Positions 1 through 9,198 are shown, counted from the first letter of the stretch. The stretch: 64,000 bases of DNA from Planctomycetota bacterium (GCA_029260735.1 JAJDCR010000097.1:1-64000), one strand, 5' to 3'. Notes: generated by a model not told the origin, from the letters alone. Made by a program: numbers and translations.

Positions 1-245
1 CCTACTGGATTCTCCTAAGAAACTTCAATATCTATGAGAGTTGTACCAGGATAAAATCGTAACTCGATTCGTAATCTTAATCGTAAATCTTAATCGTAAT
101 CTTTTCTTTTTTTTCGATTACGAGTACGATTAAGATTACGATTACGAACCGACTCACGAGCTACGAAAAGCTCAAAGTTTCTTCCATTTTTTACCCCGAA
201 GAAGCCGGGGTTCGATGCTGGATTCTGGATTCCATTTTATTTAAC
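1..245. repeat. Inverted-repeat cluster in intergenic DNA
   Basis: The first 449 bases hold no convincing gene. Positions 58-101 and 115-147 are diverged inverted copies built from the unit CGTAATCTTAATCGTAA and could fold into a long hairpin. They are flanked by pieces of a second unit, CTGGATTC (positions 4-12 and about 210-225), that also builds the inverted repeat at 25777-25908. This looks like a non-coding dispersed repeat. I see nothing further in 245-449. Confidence 0.55.
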
Positions 246-449
246 TTACAGCCCGATTAAAAAAAAGAAAAAGTACTCTCACTTGACTGACGAAAGTGGG
301 ATAAGAAGAGCTTATTATAGCAAAGGAGACCGACAGAATAAATATTCAAGATCAGATTTTTTCCGTCCAATATTATGAGGAGTCGTTATTGGGGATAAAT
401 TTTCATTGCTCAAGTAACCTCTTAACAAAGAAAACCTATCCCAAACAAG

Positions 450-677
450 TCAGCTAACTATCCAACTACGAATGCGGCGATATCCTTGGCGAGAAATACG
501 AAGATGACCATCTTCGTAAAAAACTCCTAGTTTAGCCTGCTGTAAAGTACTTATGTCTCGATGGATAGTTTTTTGGTTGACTTCATACTCTTGAGCTAAA
601 TCCTCAACTGTAATCTGAGAATGAGGAGAAAGATGTCCTAAGATGTTAAAGAGGCGGGCTACTCTAGTTTCCCACAT
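450..677 (-). CDS. Small HTH transcription regulator (HTH_11/DeoR-like, WYL-less)
   Basis: Protein of 75 residues that is almost entirely one winged helix-turn-helix. The stretch with VEDLAQEYEVNQKTIHRDI (about residues 24-42) matches the DNA-binding N-terminus of DeoR and WYL-type regulators, in which the second helix reads T-x-x-R-D-I. The C-terminal effector (WYL) domain of the family is absent, so this is either a stand-alone DNA-binding protein or a shortened regulator. The start at 677 is chosen because AAAGGAG lies just before it; an in-frame ATG at 725 has no ribosome binding site. The target is unknown. Confidence 0.7.
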   Translation of the reverse strand: MWETRVARLFNILGHLSPHSQITVEDLAQEYEVNQKTIHRDISTLQQAKLGVFYEDGHLRISRQGYRRIRSWIVS

Positions 678-841
678 ATCAAACTCCTTTTCTTTAAGAT
701 AAAACACTCCGGGAATCTTTACCATTTGGAATGTCTTAGTCTGTAATTATTTTGATAATTAACTTAATGAAAAGGATATAAGCAAAGCTCGTGCCAATTT
801 CCAAAACTCAATAAAATCAACACTTTGCGAAAGACACTAGT

Positions 842-887
842 AAAAAAAAGAGCGAAAACGCACATTCAGATGTGCGTTTTCGCTCTT
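842..887 (-). terminator. Rho-independent terminator of the Bor-like lipoprotein gene
   Basis: Perfect 18-bp stem (848-865 with 870-887) around a TCAG loop. On the minus strand it is followed by a run of eight T (842-849). It sits 38 bases past the stop of the gene ending at 926, so it ends that transcript. Confidence 0.85.
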
Positions 888-925
888 AAAAAACAAATTT
901 TACTCTTCTATTTTGTTTTTTGTTT

Positions 926-1216
926 TTACTTCTCAATAATAACGGTTCTACAGCCAATAGAAACCGCCATTCCCGGAATATTAATTAAAAAATCTAAAAA
1001 AGTAAACTCACTAGTTATCATGTAGTTGGGAGAATTGGCTACTTGAGCAGCATCAAGTTCAGCCCCAATAGGAAGCACTCCCCAAATGGCATACCATTGA
1101 GTATAACTTTCTTCAATGCCCGATTGAGGTCCAGAACCAAATTTGTACTGGTGGCTATAACAACTGGGAAAAAAGATTAAGAATGCTATAAGACATAGCC
1201 ACATTGTTTTTTTCAT
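926..1216 (-). CDS. Small Bor-like lipoprotein
   Basis: Protein of 96 residues with a lipoprotein signal peptide: Lys-Lys start, hydrophobic stretch, then lipobox FPSC with the acylated Cys at residue 19. The mature part has the pattern of the Bor family (phage lambda Bor and relatives): a Trp-Gly-containing segment, an Asp-Ala pair, a Thr-Phe-x-Asp segment before a hydrophobic patch, and an Arg-Thr-Val near the C-terminus. The resemblance is by eye, so the family is tentative, but an outer-membrane or periplasmic lipoprotein is well supported. AGGAG lies 6 bases before the start, and a strong terminator follows. Confidence 0.65.
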   Translation of the reverse strand: MKKTMWLCLIAFLIFFPSCYSHQYKFGSGPQSGIEESYTQWYAIWGVLPIGAELDAAQVANSPNYMITSEFTFLDFLINIPGMAVSIGCRTVIIEK

Positions 1217-1330
1217 AAATTTCTCCTAGCCTATAGAGCGTGTCATCAATTAAATCTTGTTTAGTTTTGAGGTGCCTATCATAGCAAGCAGCTTAAGGAA
1301 ATGCAAATCTTTCCTCTTAAGAAAATGAGC

Positions 1331-2587
1331 CTAGGGCGCACTAATAAATTCCACATGGCTACACAAGCGGAAAGGCCGTCCCTTTTTTACAAAATGGGCT
1401 TCTATAAAAATAGCCCGATTATTATAGTGCTTTAAAGGTACTTTAATTTTACTCAACACTACAGGAATTTCGCTCGCAGTCCATTTAGAATCGCGAAAAT
1501 CTAAGTTTAATGAGCTAGATCTCCACATTTTGATTTTTTTTGCTTCCTTTGCTCGAAAGGAAATTTCTAGGTTTTTCTCATCTGTCTTAAATTTGCAAAT
1601 AAACTGTGGGAAAGAGCTTTTTTCTTGAGAATAAAGAAGAGCTGCCACAACTGTCTCTTGCACGCGCTTTGCATCTACTCCGTGCCCATTATTTGCCTCA
1701 TAAACAATATAATTTTCTCCTTTAAGCTCAGAGTAGTATAACTTTAAAGCATTGAGAGGCCAATAAGGATCATTTGTTCCATTGACAATGATCTTAGGAA
1801 TGGTAATTTGATCTAAATAAGAATAAGGATCAATATATTGAGCAAGTTTTTCTCCTGCGGGCGATTGTAAAATTTGAGGCAGTCCCTTTTCAGAGTAATC
1901 CCCAATCGCAGGGCTATAATTTCCCCATTGAGTGATTTGATTTTTCATTTGTTCCTTCAAGTTCAAATTGTCATATACTATCGGAACAATTTTTTCGACT
2001 CTCTTGTCCATTGCTGCACATAGCCAAGTAGTCCAGCCTCTTTTTGATCCTCCCGAAACAATAAAGCGAGAGATTTTATGACTGTACTTTTTTTCTGAAA
2101 ACTCTTGAGCAGCATCCATTGCTCTAACAGCAGCTTTGGTCATAGGATACAAAGCTAACCAAGTAGGATCTTTCTTTTTTAGATATTGCTGCATGGTATA
2201 AGAAATAAGAGCATCTTCCCAAAGGTTATCAAACAAAGGCTGATTAGGAACTCCAAAAATTAAAAAAACAGGACTTCCTGTTGACTCCATAATACTTTGG
2301 CAGAAAGAAATCGTTTCCAAGGGTTTCTTTCTTCCACTAATAAATAAGAGAGCGCAATCCGTTTGAGGACTTTCTGGTAAAAAAGCGTACAAACGATGCT
2401 TCCACACGGCACCTTGCCAAACCTGAGAGATCAACTCAATTTCATGATAGTCTTCATCTATAACATCCACTTCTTTCCATTGAAAGTGTCCATCGTCAGA
2501 ATAAACGTATTGGGATAAATTGGCCCAAGTAAAAGAAACCAGGATCAAAGAAAAAAGAAAATAGGTAAGAGTTGCTCGTTGTTTCAC
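1331..2587 (-). CDS. PhoPQ-activated pathogenicity-related (PqaA-type) secreted alpha/beta hydrolase
   Basis: Protein of 418 residues with a signal peptide (residues 1-22). It matches the PhoPQ_related (PqaA) family, an alpha/beta-hydrolase fold often exported. The nucleophile elbow is SGGSKRGWTTW at residues 178-188, with Ser181 in Gly-x-Ser-x-x-Gly; the SKRGW signature is typical of this family. A later Asp (in VNGTNDPYW) and His (in NNGHG) suit the rest of a catalytic triad. The substrate is not known for the family. The gene stands alone, with its own spacer on each side. Confidence 0.85.
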   Translation of the reverse strand: MKQRATLTYFLFSLILVSFTWANLSQYVYSDDGHFQWKEVDVIDEDYHEIELISQVWQGAVWKHRLYAFLPESPQTDCALLFISGRKKPLETISFCQSIMESTGSPVFLIFGVPNQPLFDNLWEDALISYTMQQYLKKKDPTWLALYPMTKAAVRAMDAAQEFSEKKYSHKISRFIVSGGSKRGWTTWLCAAMDKRVEKIVPIVYDNLNLKEQMKNQITQWGNYSPAIGDYSEKGLPQILQSPAGEKLAQYIDPYSYLDQITIPKIIVNGTNDPYWPLNALKLYYSELKGENYIVYEANNGHGVDAKRVQETVVAALLYSQEKSSFPQFICKFKTDEKNLEISFRAKEAKKIKMWRSSSLNLDFRDSKWTASEIPVVLSKIKVPLKHYNNRAIFIEAHFVKKGRPFRLCSHVEFISAP

Positions 2588-2779
2588 AAATTCTCCTTAG
2601 ATGCTTAGAAAAAATTTTCTTCACTTTACTAAATTACTTCTTAAGTAGAGTTGCCTCTTATGATAAAATGAAAGATACTATTTAAATTATTTATTTCAAA
2701 GAAAAAAGTGCTTTTTTTCAGAGAAGCTAGAAGCAAACAGCAAAGCGTTGTTTAAAAAGCACAAACAAAAGGGGAAAGC

Positions 2780-3751
2780 ATGACTACAAACGTGCTAGAT
2801 ATAGTAGGAAAAACACCTTTGGTTAAGCTTGAAAAGATCAATCCATACAAGCATGTTGAAATCTATGCCAAGCTAGAGTTTATGAACCCAAGTTGTAGTA
2901 TTAAAGATCGTATTGTTAAACATATAGTCGAAGATGCAGAGAAGCGAGGCACTCTAAAGCCCGGAGGCACCATCGTCGAGAATACTTCAGGCAATACAGG
3001 TGCTGCCGTTGCCATGATCGGAGCCATGAAAGGCTACAAGGCTATTTTGACAATGCCTGACAAAGTCAGTATCGAAAAACAAAACACTCTCAAGGCTCTG
3101 GGGGCAGAAGTTGTTATGTGCCCTACCGAAGCACCTCCAGGAGATCCAAACCACTACGTGCAAAAAGCCCGCGACATAGCCGCTTCCATTGAAAATAGTT
3201 TCATGATAGATCAATATGATAACCCCAAAAATGCCGAGGCTCATTATCTCACAACAGGGCCTGAAATTTGGGAGCAAACAGGAGGTCGAATTGACTACTT
3301 TATTGCTAGCGGCAGTACAGGAGGAACGATCTCTGGTAATGGTAAATACCTAAAAGAAAAAAATCCCAACCTCAAAGTTGTTATGATAGATCCCTTTGGT
3401 TCGATATACTATAAATACTTTAAAACTGGTGAAATAGATATGACTGAAGTGGATTCTTACTTTGTCGAAGGAGTAGGAGAAGATCACCTTGCTAAATGTA
3501 TGGATTTTTCAGTATTAGATGATATGATCCAATTCAACGATAAAGATGCTTTTGCAACAGCTCGAGAAATTGCTAAAAAAGAAGGTTTGCTTGTCGGAGG
3601 TAGTTCTGGAGCAAATATGTGGGGAGCCTTGCAAGTAGCAAAAAATTTAACCCAACCCGCTGTTATCGTAACAGTTTTCCCAGATAATGGGATCAAGTAT
3701 CTATCAAAGATTTACAACGAAGAATGGATGAAGGAAAAAGACCTTCTCTAG
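2780..3751 (+). CDS. Cystathionine beta-synthase / cysteine synthase-family PLP enzyme
   Basis: Fold-type II PLP enzyme of 323 residues, the size of a catalytic core without C-terminal CBS domains. The PLP lysine is K42 in SCSIKDR. The substrate loop is TSGNTG (69-74), the phosphate loop GSTGGT (178-183) and the pyridine-N serine lies in GGSSG (273-277). The MPDK loop near residue 92 is seen in cystathionine beta-synthases. With a cystathionine gamma-synthase/lyase-type gene 20 bases downstream, the pair probably runs transsulfuration, condensing serine or O-acetylserine with homocysteine and splitting cystathionine to cysteine. GGGGAAAG precedes the start. Confidence 0.9.
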   Translation: MTTNVLDIVGKTPLVKLEKINPYKHVEIYAKLEFMNPSCSIKDRIVKHIVEDAEKRGTLKPGGTIVENTSGNTGAAVAMIGAMKGYKAILTMPDKVSIEKQNTLKALGAEVVMCPTEAPPGDPNHYVQKARDIAASIENSFMIDQYDNPKNAEAHYLTTGPEIWEQTGGRIDYFIASGSTGGTISGNGKYLKEKNPNLKVVMIDPFGSIYYKYFKTGEIDMTEVDSYFVEGVGEDHLAKCMDFSVLDDMIQFNDKDAFATAREIAKKEGLLVGGSSGANMWGALQVAKNLTQPAVIVTVFPDNGIKYLSKIYNEEWMKEKDLL

Positions 3752-3771
3752 AAATTAGAAAGTTACAGTTT

Positions 3772-4923
3772 ATGACAGATTACGCTTTTTCTACTCGTGC
3801 AATTCACGCTGGACAGAATTGCGAAAAAGAATTTGGAGCGGTTGTTCCCCCCATCTATCTTACCTCTACTTATGCTCAAGAGTATCCAGGAAAACCAAAG
3901 AAATATGATTACTCGCGTGGAGGAAACCCTAATTTTGCTAATCTCGAAGCTTCTTTGGCTAGCTTAGAAAAAGGTGAGTTTTCCACAGTATACAATTCTG
4001 GCCTGGGAGCTATTTCAAGTATACTAAGTCATTTAAAACCAGGCAATAGAGTTGTCTCTATTGATGATGTTTACGGCGGTAGTTTCCGAGTTTTACAACG
4101 AGTCTTCCAGAATTTTGGAATAGAGTCCGTTTTTGGTGATATGAACGATTTTAGTTGGATAGAAAATGAACTAAAAAAAGGTGCTCAGATAGTTTGGCTC
4201 GAAACACCCACCAATCCTCTTTTGAAAGTGGTCGATATAAAAGCCGTTGCTGAATTAACTCATCGATATAACGCAGAGTTAGTTGTTGATAATACCTTTG
4301 CCTCCCCTTACTTTCAAAATCCATTGGTGCTAGGCGCCGACTTGGTTCTACATTCTTCCACTAAGTACCTAGGAGGACACTCTGATATTATTGGAGGAGG
4401 GGTTATTACAAACAATGCTGCTTGGAAGGAAAAACTAGACTTCTCTCGTATGGCAATGGGCTTTAATCCTTCTCCTTTTGATACTTGGTTAACTAGTCGT
4501 AGCATCAAAACTCTAGCTGTGCGCATGGAGAAACATCATAGCAATGCGATGACCTTAGCCAAAAAACTTGAGCAACACCCTAAAGTCAAAAAAGTTTTCT
4601 ATCCTGGTTTACCTTCTCATCCTCAGCATGAAATCGCAAAAAAACAAATGTCTGGCTTCTCTGGAATCATTTCTGTAATCCTCGACATGGATTTGGAGAC
4701 AACAAAAAAAGTAATAGCTTCTTTCCAACTCTTTATTTTAGCAGAAAGCTTAGGAGCAGTTGAATCTCTAGTCAATCATCCTGCTTCCATGACTCACGCA
4801 TCAATTCCAAGAGAAGTGCGTTTAGCCACAGGAGTGGAGGATGGTCTGATTCGCTTTTCTGTAGGAATAGAAGATCCAGATGATTTATGGAATGATCTCA
4901 ATGAATCCTTGAACCGGTCTTGA
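3772..4923 (+). CDS. Cystathionine gamma-synthase / gamma-lyase
   Basis: Cys/Met-metabolism PLP enzyme. The start is set at 3772, giving 383 residues and the usual N-terminus ending in TRAIHAG; a longer reading from 3724 would overlap the upstream gene and add residues foreign to the family. The PLP lysine is K198 in SSTKYLGGHSD, and the cofactor-binding YSRGGNP motif is present (YSRSGNP in most relatives). Sequence alone does not separate gamma-lyase from gamma-synthase. The tight pairing with a cystathionine beta-synthase favours reverse transsulfuration (lyase: cystathionine to cysteine, 2-oxobutyrate and ammonia). No SAM riboswitch was seen upstream of the pair. Confidence 0.9.
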   Translation: MTDYAFSTRAIHAGQNCEKEFGAVVPPIYLTSTYAQEYPGKPKKYDYSRGGNPNFANLEASLASLEKGEFSTVYNSGLGAISSILSHLKPGNRVVSIDDVYGGSFRVLQRVFQNFGIESVFGDMNDFSWIENELKKGAQIVWLETPTNPLLKVVDIKAVAELTHRYNAELVVDNTFASPYFQNPLVLGADLVLHSSTKYLGGHSDIIGGGVITNNAAWKEKLDFSRMAMGFNPSPFDTWLTSRSIKTLAVRMEKHHSNAMTLAKKLEQHPKVKKVFYPGLPSHPQHEIAKKQMSGFSGIISVILDMDLETTKKVIASFQLFILAESLGAVESLVNHPASMTHASIPREVRLATGVEDGLIRFSVGIEDPDDLWNDLNESLNRS

Positions 4924-5072
4924 GAAGCAGGTAAAATTTAGAATTGTCATTGACAATATCCTCAAATAAGTATATCATTTCTATATAGTTATTGAAATTT
5001 AGAAGTTTGTGTTCATCCACTTGACAATTATTTTTTCGATAATTTTTTGTCAAAATCATCTTACAATAAAAC

Positions 5073-5114
5073 AGGTGATAGCTTTTCTAAGGAAATCCTG
5101 AAAAGCTACCACCT
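5073..5114 (+). promoter_or_regulatory. Long hairpin upstream of the receiver-HATPase gene
   Basis: A 15-bp stem with one mismatch (5073-5087 with 5100-5114). Its loop can form a further AGGA/TCCT pairing. No T-run follows, so it does not look like a terminator. It lies about 90 bases before the next start codon, so it may be a leader structure or an operator. Confidence 0.4.
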
Positions 5115-5206
5115 AAACTTAAGTAATCGACAATTTAAAAACCACTGGCCCCCCAGGTAAAACTTTTGTCTGTTTACTTAAAACTTGGTATAGAGGGAAG
5201 GTTGAT

Positions 5207-6061
5207 ATGCAGCAACCCCACATCCTTGGTATACTGGAGGATGTCTCTCAGCACGAAGCATTAAGGTCAGCCTTCGCAAAATACGACTATGACACGCAAT
5301 TTGCAACTCATATAGAAGAAGCAAAAAAGTTTTTAAGCCAAGATGAGTTTTCTGTGGTCTTGCTAGATTTACCAGTAGATGAAAACTTTTTTATCCACCT
5401 GGAAAAAGCTCAACAGAATCATCCCACAAGACGAGTTATTGTTATATCGTCAAACCCAAAGGATGATTTTTTACTACAACTACTCCAAGCGCAAATATTT
5501 GCTTTTTTACCAAAACCATTTGAGGTAGAGGATCTTCTTACTCAAATAAAGGCCGCTCTAGAGCTACCTTTATTTGTTCCTCAGTGGAAAGTTGTTTCAG
5601 CAGTCCCCCACTGGATAGAAATTAATATACCAGCACATGATAGCTTTATCTCTGCTTTAAACAGCTTCCTTTTTCATTTTCTAAAAGAACTCCCTCGTAA
5701 AGAAAGTAGACTTCTACTTTATGCTGTTCAAGAGTTAGTTCAAAATGCAATAGAGCACGGAAACAAACGCGATCCTCATAAGAAAATCAATTTTCGATGT
5801 CTTAAGTCAAAAAACACTCTCGTTTTCCAAGTTCAAGATCAGGGAGAAGGCTTTTTAATCGGAAGTCTTCCTCATGCTGCCATTGGCAACCTGCAAAATT
5901 CTCCTATCCAAGTAGCAGAATATCGTAAAAAGAAAGGGATGCGGCCTGGTGGACTAGGTATATCCAGTGTTTTAAGAATTGCTGATGGCATTATTTTCAA
6001 TGAATCGGGCAATGCTGTTATGATGATAAAAAGGTGGGAAGAAACTGGCGAGGAAGTTTAG
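5207..6061 (+). CDS. Receiver domain-HATPase fusion (RsbW/SpoIIAB-like)
   Basis: Protein of 284 residues. Residues 1-120 form a response-regulator receiver fold with acceptor D54 (in LLDLP) and conserved K103 (in PKPF). Residues 145-284 form a GHKL ATPase: N-box ELVQNAIEHGN (E176, N180), G1 box DQGEG (211-215) and G2 box RPGGLG (246-251). There is no HisKA or phosphotransfer region, so it is not a normal histidine kinase. Such ATPases resemble the anti-sigma kinase RsbW, which binds or phosphorylates STAS partners. A phosphorelay-gated partner switch is inferred, with the STAS proteins at 22596, 49368 and 50262 as possible partners. GGAAGG precedes the start. Confidence 0.8.
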   Translation: MQQPHILGILEDVSQHEALRSAFAKYDYDTQFATHIEEAKKFLSQDEFSVVLLDLPVDENFFIHLEKAQQNHPTRRVIVISSNPKDDFLLQLLQAQIFAFLPKPFEVEDLLTQIKAALELPLFVPQWKVVSAVPHWIEINIPAHDSFISALNSFLFHFLKELPRKESRLLLYAVQELVQNAIEHGNKRDPHKKINFRCLKSKNTLVFQVQDQGEGFLIGSLPHAAIGNLQNSPIQVAEYRKKKGMRPGGLGISSVLRIADGIIFNESGNAVMMIKRWEETGEEV

Positions 6062-6088
6062 GCTACTTTTGAGTGCCCTAAGGAAAAG

Positions 6089-6138
6089 TTAACAAAAAAA
6101 GGGCGTGAGATAATTATCTCACGCCCTTTTTTTGTTAA
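6089..6138. terminator. Bidirectional terminator, 50-base perfect palindrome
   Basis: The whole of 6089-6138 is its own reverse complement, with a GGGCGTGAGATAA half-site flanked by seven A on one side and seven T on the other. It lies between two convergent genes and should stop transcription from both. Confidence 0.93.
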
Positions 6139-6177
6139 GAGAGCTCTAACAATCTATTTTTCTAAGTTCCCAATTAT

Positions 6178-6786
6178 TTAGTTAGTTAAGGGGTCATAGA
6201 GAAATTCAACCCGAAGACTGTTAAAGGTATTTTCACTATCGACATGCAAATCCAAAAAAAGAAAATTTGCTGAATCGACATGATTGGTTTCATCCCCAAT
6301 ATTAATAGCAACAGGTTGGTTAAAATCATCAGCAGCAATACTTGTATTACTAGTATTTTGATTTAGCTTAAAAGCTCCTGGATACGCTGCTTGGTTTTTA
6401 TTTTTCCGGCCTGCATAACTTATTTCGTTATTAGAATCTCCCGTCTTTATTTTATCGTAGTTTTGCCCCGACAAATTATCATCGGCGGTAGAAGGACAAA
6501 TAAAGATAGTGTGTTCCTGAATCTGAAACTTACTTTCCCCATAAATTTTTAAGAGAAAAACCGATCCATCAAACTCTGGATACAAAACACCTCGACCATT
6601 ATCCTGCTGGTAAAGCTTTAAAGCTCTTCCCATTTGAACAAGTTGATTTCGGCAGTTGGTCTGCTTTGCTTTATCCAGAACTGTACTCAGAGCAGGTAAT
6701 AGAAATGAAGTTAATATACCCATAATTGCAATAACGACAAGTAACTCGATAAGGGTAAAGCCTGTTCTTTTATTATTCTCGGCCAT
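6178..6786 (-). CDS. Pseudopilin with prepilin N-terminal methylation motif
   Basis: Protein of 202 residues. A short basic leader ends at Gly9 before FTLIELLVVIAIMGIL, the classical type IV prepilin cleavage and N-methylation motif with Glu at position +5. The globular part has the planctomycete/Verrucomicrobia pattern: NCRNQLVQMGRALKLYQQD after the helix, and a C-terminal FLFLDLHVDS that resembles the H-X9-DG motif. It is probably processed by a prepilin peptidase and built into a type II secretion-like pseudopilus. GGAAGG precedes the start. No secretion genes adjoin it. Confidence 0.85.
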   Translation of the reverse strand: MAENNKRTGFTLIELLVVIAIMGILTSFLLPALSTVLDKAKQTNCRNQLVQMGRALKLYQQDNGRGVLYPEFDGSVFLLKIYGESKFQIQEHTIFICPSTADDNLSGQNYDKIKTGDSNNEISYAGRKNKNQAAYPGAFKLNQNTSNTSIAADDFNQPVAINIGDETNHVDSANFLFLDLHVDSENTFNSLRVEFLYDPLTN

Positions 6787-7114
6787 TTTCCCTTCCTTTT
6801 TTTTTGTTAGGGGTTAAAAAAGCCCCTATAGGCAATCTTTTAAGACTTGGAATTAGTAAGATTCATTAGGACGCGCCCTAATTTTGAAAATTTTTTTCGA
6901 ATTAATAATCCAAGAAATAAAGAGTAAAGTAAAGAATATAATTAGTTTTATTATAAGCTAGTTGAGGAAAAAATATCAAGAAGTATTTTAATTGATCGTA
7001 GGAAAATGAAAAAAACTTTGTTTTTCCTTTTTTGTCAACTAGAATATTAGAGAGATTCTTGCTACTCAGAACTTTATGAAGAGAATAACTTTGTAAGAGA
7101 GAGAAGGTATTATA
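6787..7114. other. AT-rich intergenic region, no feature recognised
   Basis: The stretch carries the upstream signals of the divergent pseudopilin and HtrA genes. A minus-strand open frame crosses it and runs into the HtrA gene, but its product is low-complexity and looks like chance. I see no other structure. Confidence 0.5.
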
Positions 7115-8416
7115 GTGCTTTACCCCAAAACGATTTTGCTTTTGGTTTGTTTTTTCGTATGTATTTTGCCTACCTGGGGACAATCCATTTCTCGTCGTAA
7201 TGCCATTGTTGATGTTGTTGAAAAAACTGGTGAATCCATCGTAAATATTAGTACCGAGCAGCTTATTCGTAATGCCCAACAACCTCTTCAAAATGATGAG
7301 TTTTTTGATGAATTTTTTGGTCTTTTCCAACCTAGAGTATACAAAACTCAAAGTTTAGGATCGGGTGTTCTTATCGATCCAGAAGGTTTTATCATCACAA
7401 ACGAGCACGTTGTCAAGCGGGCTCGAAAAATTACTGTTGTACTCCAAGATAAGACTCGCTACAGTGCTGAAATATTAGCTATTGATAAAAAAAATGACCT
7501 TGCTCTTCTTAAAATTAATTCATCCAATCTTTTTCCTTATGTTAAGTGGGGAATTTCCTCTGACATTATGATAGGAGAAAATTCTATCGCTTTGGGCAAC
7601 CCTTTCGGATTGCAGAATACAGTTACTACGGGAGTAATTAGCGGCACAAATCGCTCTCTTGCTGTAGGAGGAAAGGTTTATTTTCGAGACTTTATTCAAA
7701 CTGATGCAGCTATAAACCCAGGAAATTCAGGCGGTGCCTTGTTAAATATTCATGGACAGTTGATCGGTATTAATACGGCCATTTACTCCAAAGGACAGGG
7801 TTTAGGTTTTGCTATTCCTGTCGACAGGGTTCGGACTATAATCGGGCGACTTTTAAACTATCGAAAAATCAAAAAATACTGGCTAGGCCTAGAGCTTCAG
7901 GAAATTGTCAAAAAAAATGTTTCCTGGCAAGTGCGTATTCAGTCAGTTGCTCCCAACTCTTCCGCTTCAGAACAAAATTTAAAGCGGGGAGACTACATCA
8001 TCGGCATAAATGGAATCCCTGTAAATTGCCTTTTCGATTTTCGAAAAACAGTTTTTTTGAAAGACTTTGGAAACTCGATCTCCCTAAAGGTACTTTCTGG
8101 GGAAAACGTTCGTAGTGTTACTCTAACTGTGAACTCTCTCCCTCTTAGCGAGATGGAGAAAAAAATTTGGCAACGTTTAGGAGTCCTCATTGAAGGAACT
8201 CGACGAGGAATGAAAATTATTGCCGTACGTAAGGATAGTCCCGCTGCACGGATTCATGTCAAAGAAGGAGATATTATTCTCTCTGTTGGTCGCTATGCTG
8301 TAAAGCAAGCAATAGAACTGAACAAGGTTCTCCGCTTTTATCCAAATAAAGAGATAATTCCCGTTGTTATAGTGCGCAACGGCACCCACCTTGAGGGAAA
8401 ACTAATACTAGAATAG
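7115..8416 (+). CDS. HtrA/DegP-type serine protease with two PDZ domains
   Basis: Protein of 433 residues starting at GTG, with AGAAGG upstream. A signal peptide covers residues 1-22. The trypsin-like domain has the full triad: H98 in TNEHV, D128 in KKNDLALL and S205 in GNSGGAL. Two PDZ domains follow (about 255-340 and 345-433); the second starts near GVLIEG. The order signal-protease-PDZ-PDZ is that of periplasmic DegP/DegQ, which degrade or refold damaged envelope proteins. The acidic, Phe-rich loop before the protease core (about residues 60-72) fits the LA-loop region of the family. The gene stands alone. Confidence 0.92.
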   Translation: MLYPKTILLLVCFFVCILPTWGQSISRRNAIVDVVEKTGESIVNISTEQLIRNAQQPLQNDEFFDEFFGLFQPRVYKTQSLGSGVLIDPEGFIITNEHVVKRARKITVVLQDKTRYSAEILAIDKKNDLALLKINSSNLFPYVKWGISSDIMIGENSIALGNPFGLQNTVTTGVISGTNRSLAVGGKVYFRDFIQTDAAINPGNSGGALLNIHGQLIGINTAIYSKGQGLGFAIPVDRVRTIIGRLLNYRKIKKYWLGLELQEIVKKNVSWQVRIQSVAPNSSASEQNLKRGDYIIGINGIPVNCLFDFRKTVFLKDFGNSISLKVLSGENVRSVTLTVNSLPLSEMEKKIWQRLGVLIEGTRRGMKIIAVRKDSPAARIHVKEGDIILSVGRYAVKQAIELNKVLRFYPNKEIIPVVIVRNGTHLEGKLILE

Positions 8417-8540
8417 TTTTCTCTTTTTGAAATGTTTTGCTTTCCCTTCCTTCTATTATTATAATGGATAGCTAACGGCGCATTTGAAAACTCCATACCC
8501 GAGTACAAACATAATTCTTTACTCTTGAAGAGGCGCTCCC

Positions 8541-8828
8541 ATGATGGTAAAAATAAGAAGAGACACGGATTCCGTAGATATTCAAGATAAACTCGATAAA
8601 TTTCTGCTCCGCATACTGAAAAAAGTTGCTCCTGCCAATCATGAACTCAAGAAAACTGATCGCATTAAACTTCCGGAACGTTTTCCCGAATACCAAGAAG
8701 AAACCTCTCCCCCAGCCGAAACCAAACAAATCGACTTCAAAACTATTTACAAACTGGGATACGATTCTGAACTTTTAGCTAAGCTAAAAAGCTTCCTTGC
8801 CTTCATTAAAGAAATTTTTAAAAAGTAA
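8541..8828 (+). CDS. Hypothetical small charged protein
   Basis: Protein of 95 residues with no recognised domain, signal peptide or membrane segment. It is lysine-rich and mostly helical in appearance, with a Pro-Pro hinge in the middle. Two ATG codons lie in tandem, and either may be used. It ends 5 bases before the XdhC N-domain gene, so the two are probably co-transcribed, which is the only hint of its role. Confidence 0.6.
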   Translation: MMVKIRRDTDSVDIQDKLDKFLLRILKKVAPANHELKKTDRIKLPERFPEYQEETSPPAETKQIDFKTIYKLGYDSELLAKLKSFLAFIKEIFKK

Positions 8829-8833
8829 AAACA

Positions 8834-9184
8834 ATGGATGATATAGCGCTCCACAGAAAATTGCAACAATGTACAGATCTCGGCCTTAGTGCTGTTCTTA
8901 TAACCATCGTAGAATCGAAAGGGTCCACCCCTCGGGGAGCAGGAGCTAAAATGATTTTACTAGAAAATGGTAAGTTTATGGGAACCATTGGAGGAGGATG
9001 TGTTGAAGGTAAAATAAAAAAAGAAGCCTTAGATATCATCCTCTATAACCATACATCTAAAGTAGTGACAAGTTACCTGAATGATAAGCTAGGGGTCACC
9101 GATGGAGATATTTGCGGAGGAAGCTTAACTGTACTATTAGAGTACATTCCGCCCGCCAAAGAGAAAACTCTCCAACCATCCTAA
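8834..9184 (+). CDS. XdhC/CoxI N-terminal domain protein (half-size)
   Basis: Protein of 116 residues matching the N-terminal XdhC_CoxI domain: KGSTPRGAGAKM near residue 30, GTIGGGCVEGKI near 55, and GDICGGSLTVLLEY near the C-terminus. XdhC proteins bind molybdenum cofactor, sulfurate it and deliver it to xanthine dehydrogenase-type enzymes. A full-length member also has a Rossmann domain; here that half is a separate gene at 15071-15865 on the opposite strand. No molybdenum hydroxylase is seen in the window. The stop is TAA, with no sign of a read-through UGA. Confidence 0.85.
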   Translation: MDDIALHRKLQQCTDLGLSAVLITIVESKGSTPRGAGAKMILLENGKFMGTIGGGCVEGKIKKEALDIILYNHTSKVVTSYLNDKLGVTDGDICGGSLTVLLEYIPPAKEKTLQPS

Positions 9185-9198
9185 GGAAGAATAGATTC

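Noticed and set aside
825..1025. Plus-strand open frame of 66 codons
   Set aside because: It runs through a strong terminator and antisense to the lipoprotein gene.
6902..7351. Minus-strand open frame of 149 codons
   Set aside because: Low-complexity Asn/Lys product overlapping the start of the well-supported HtrA gene, with no ribosome binding site.
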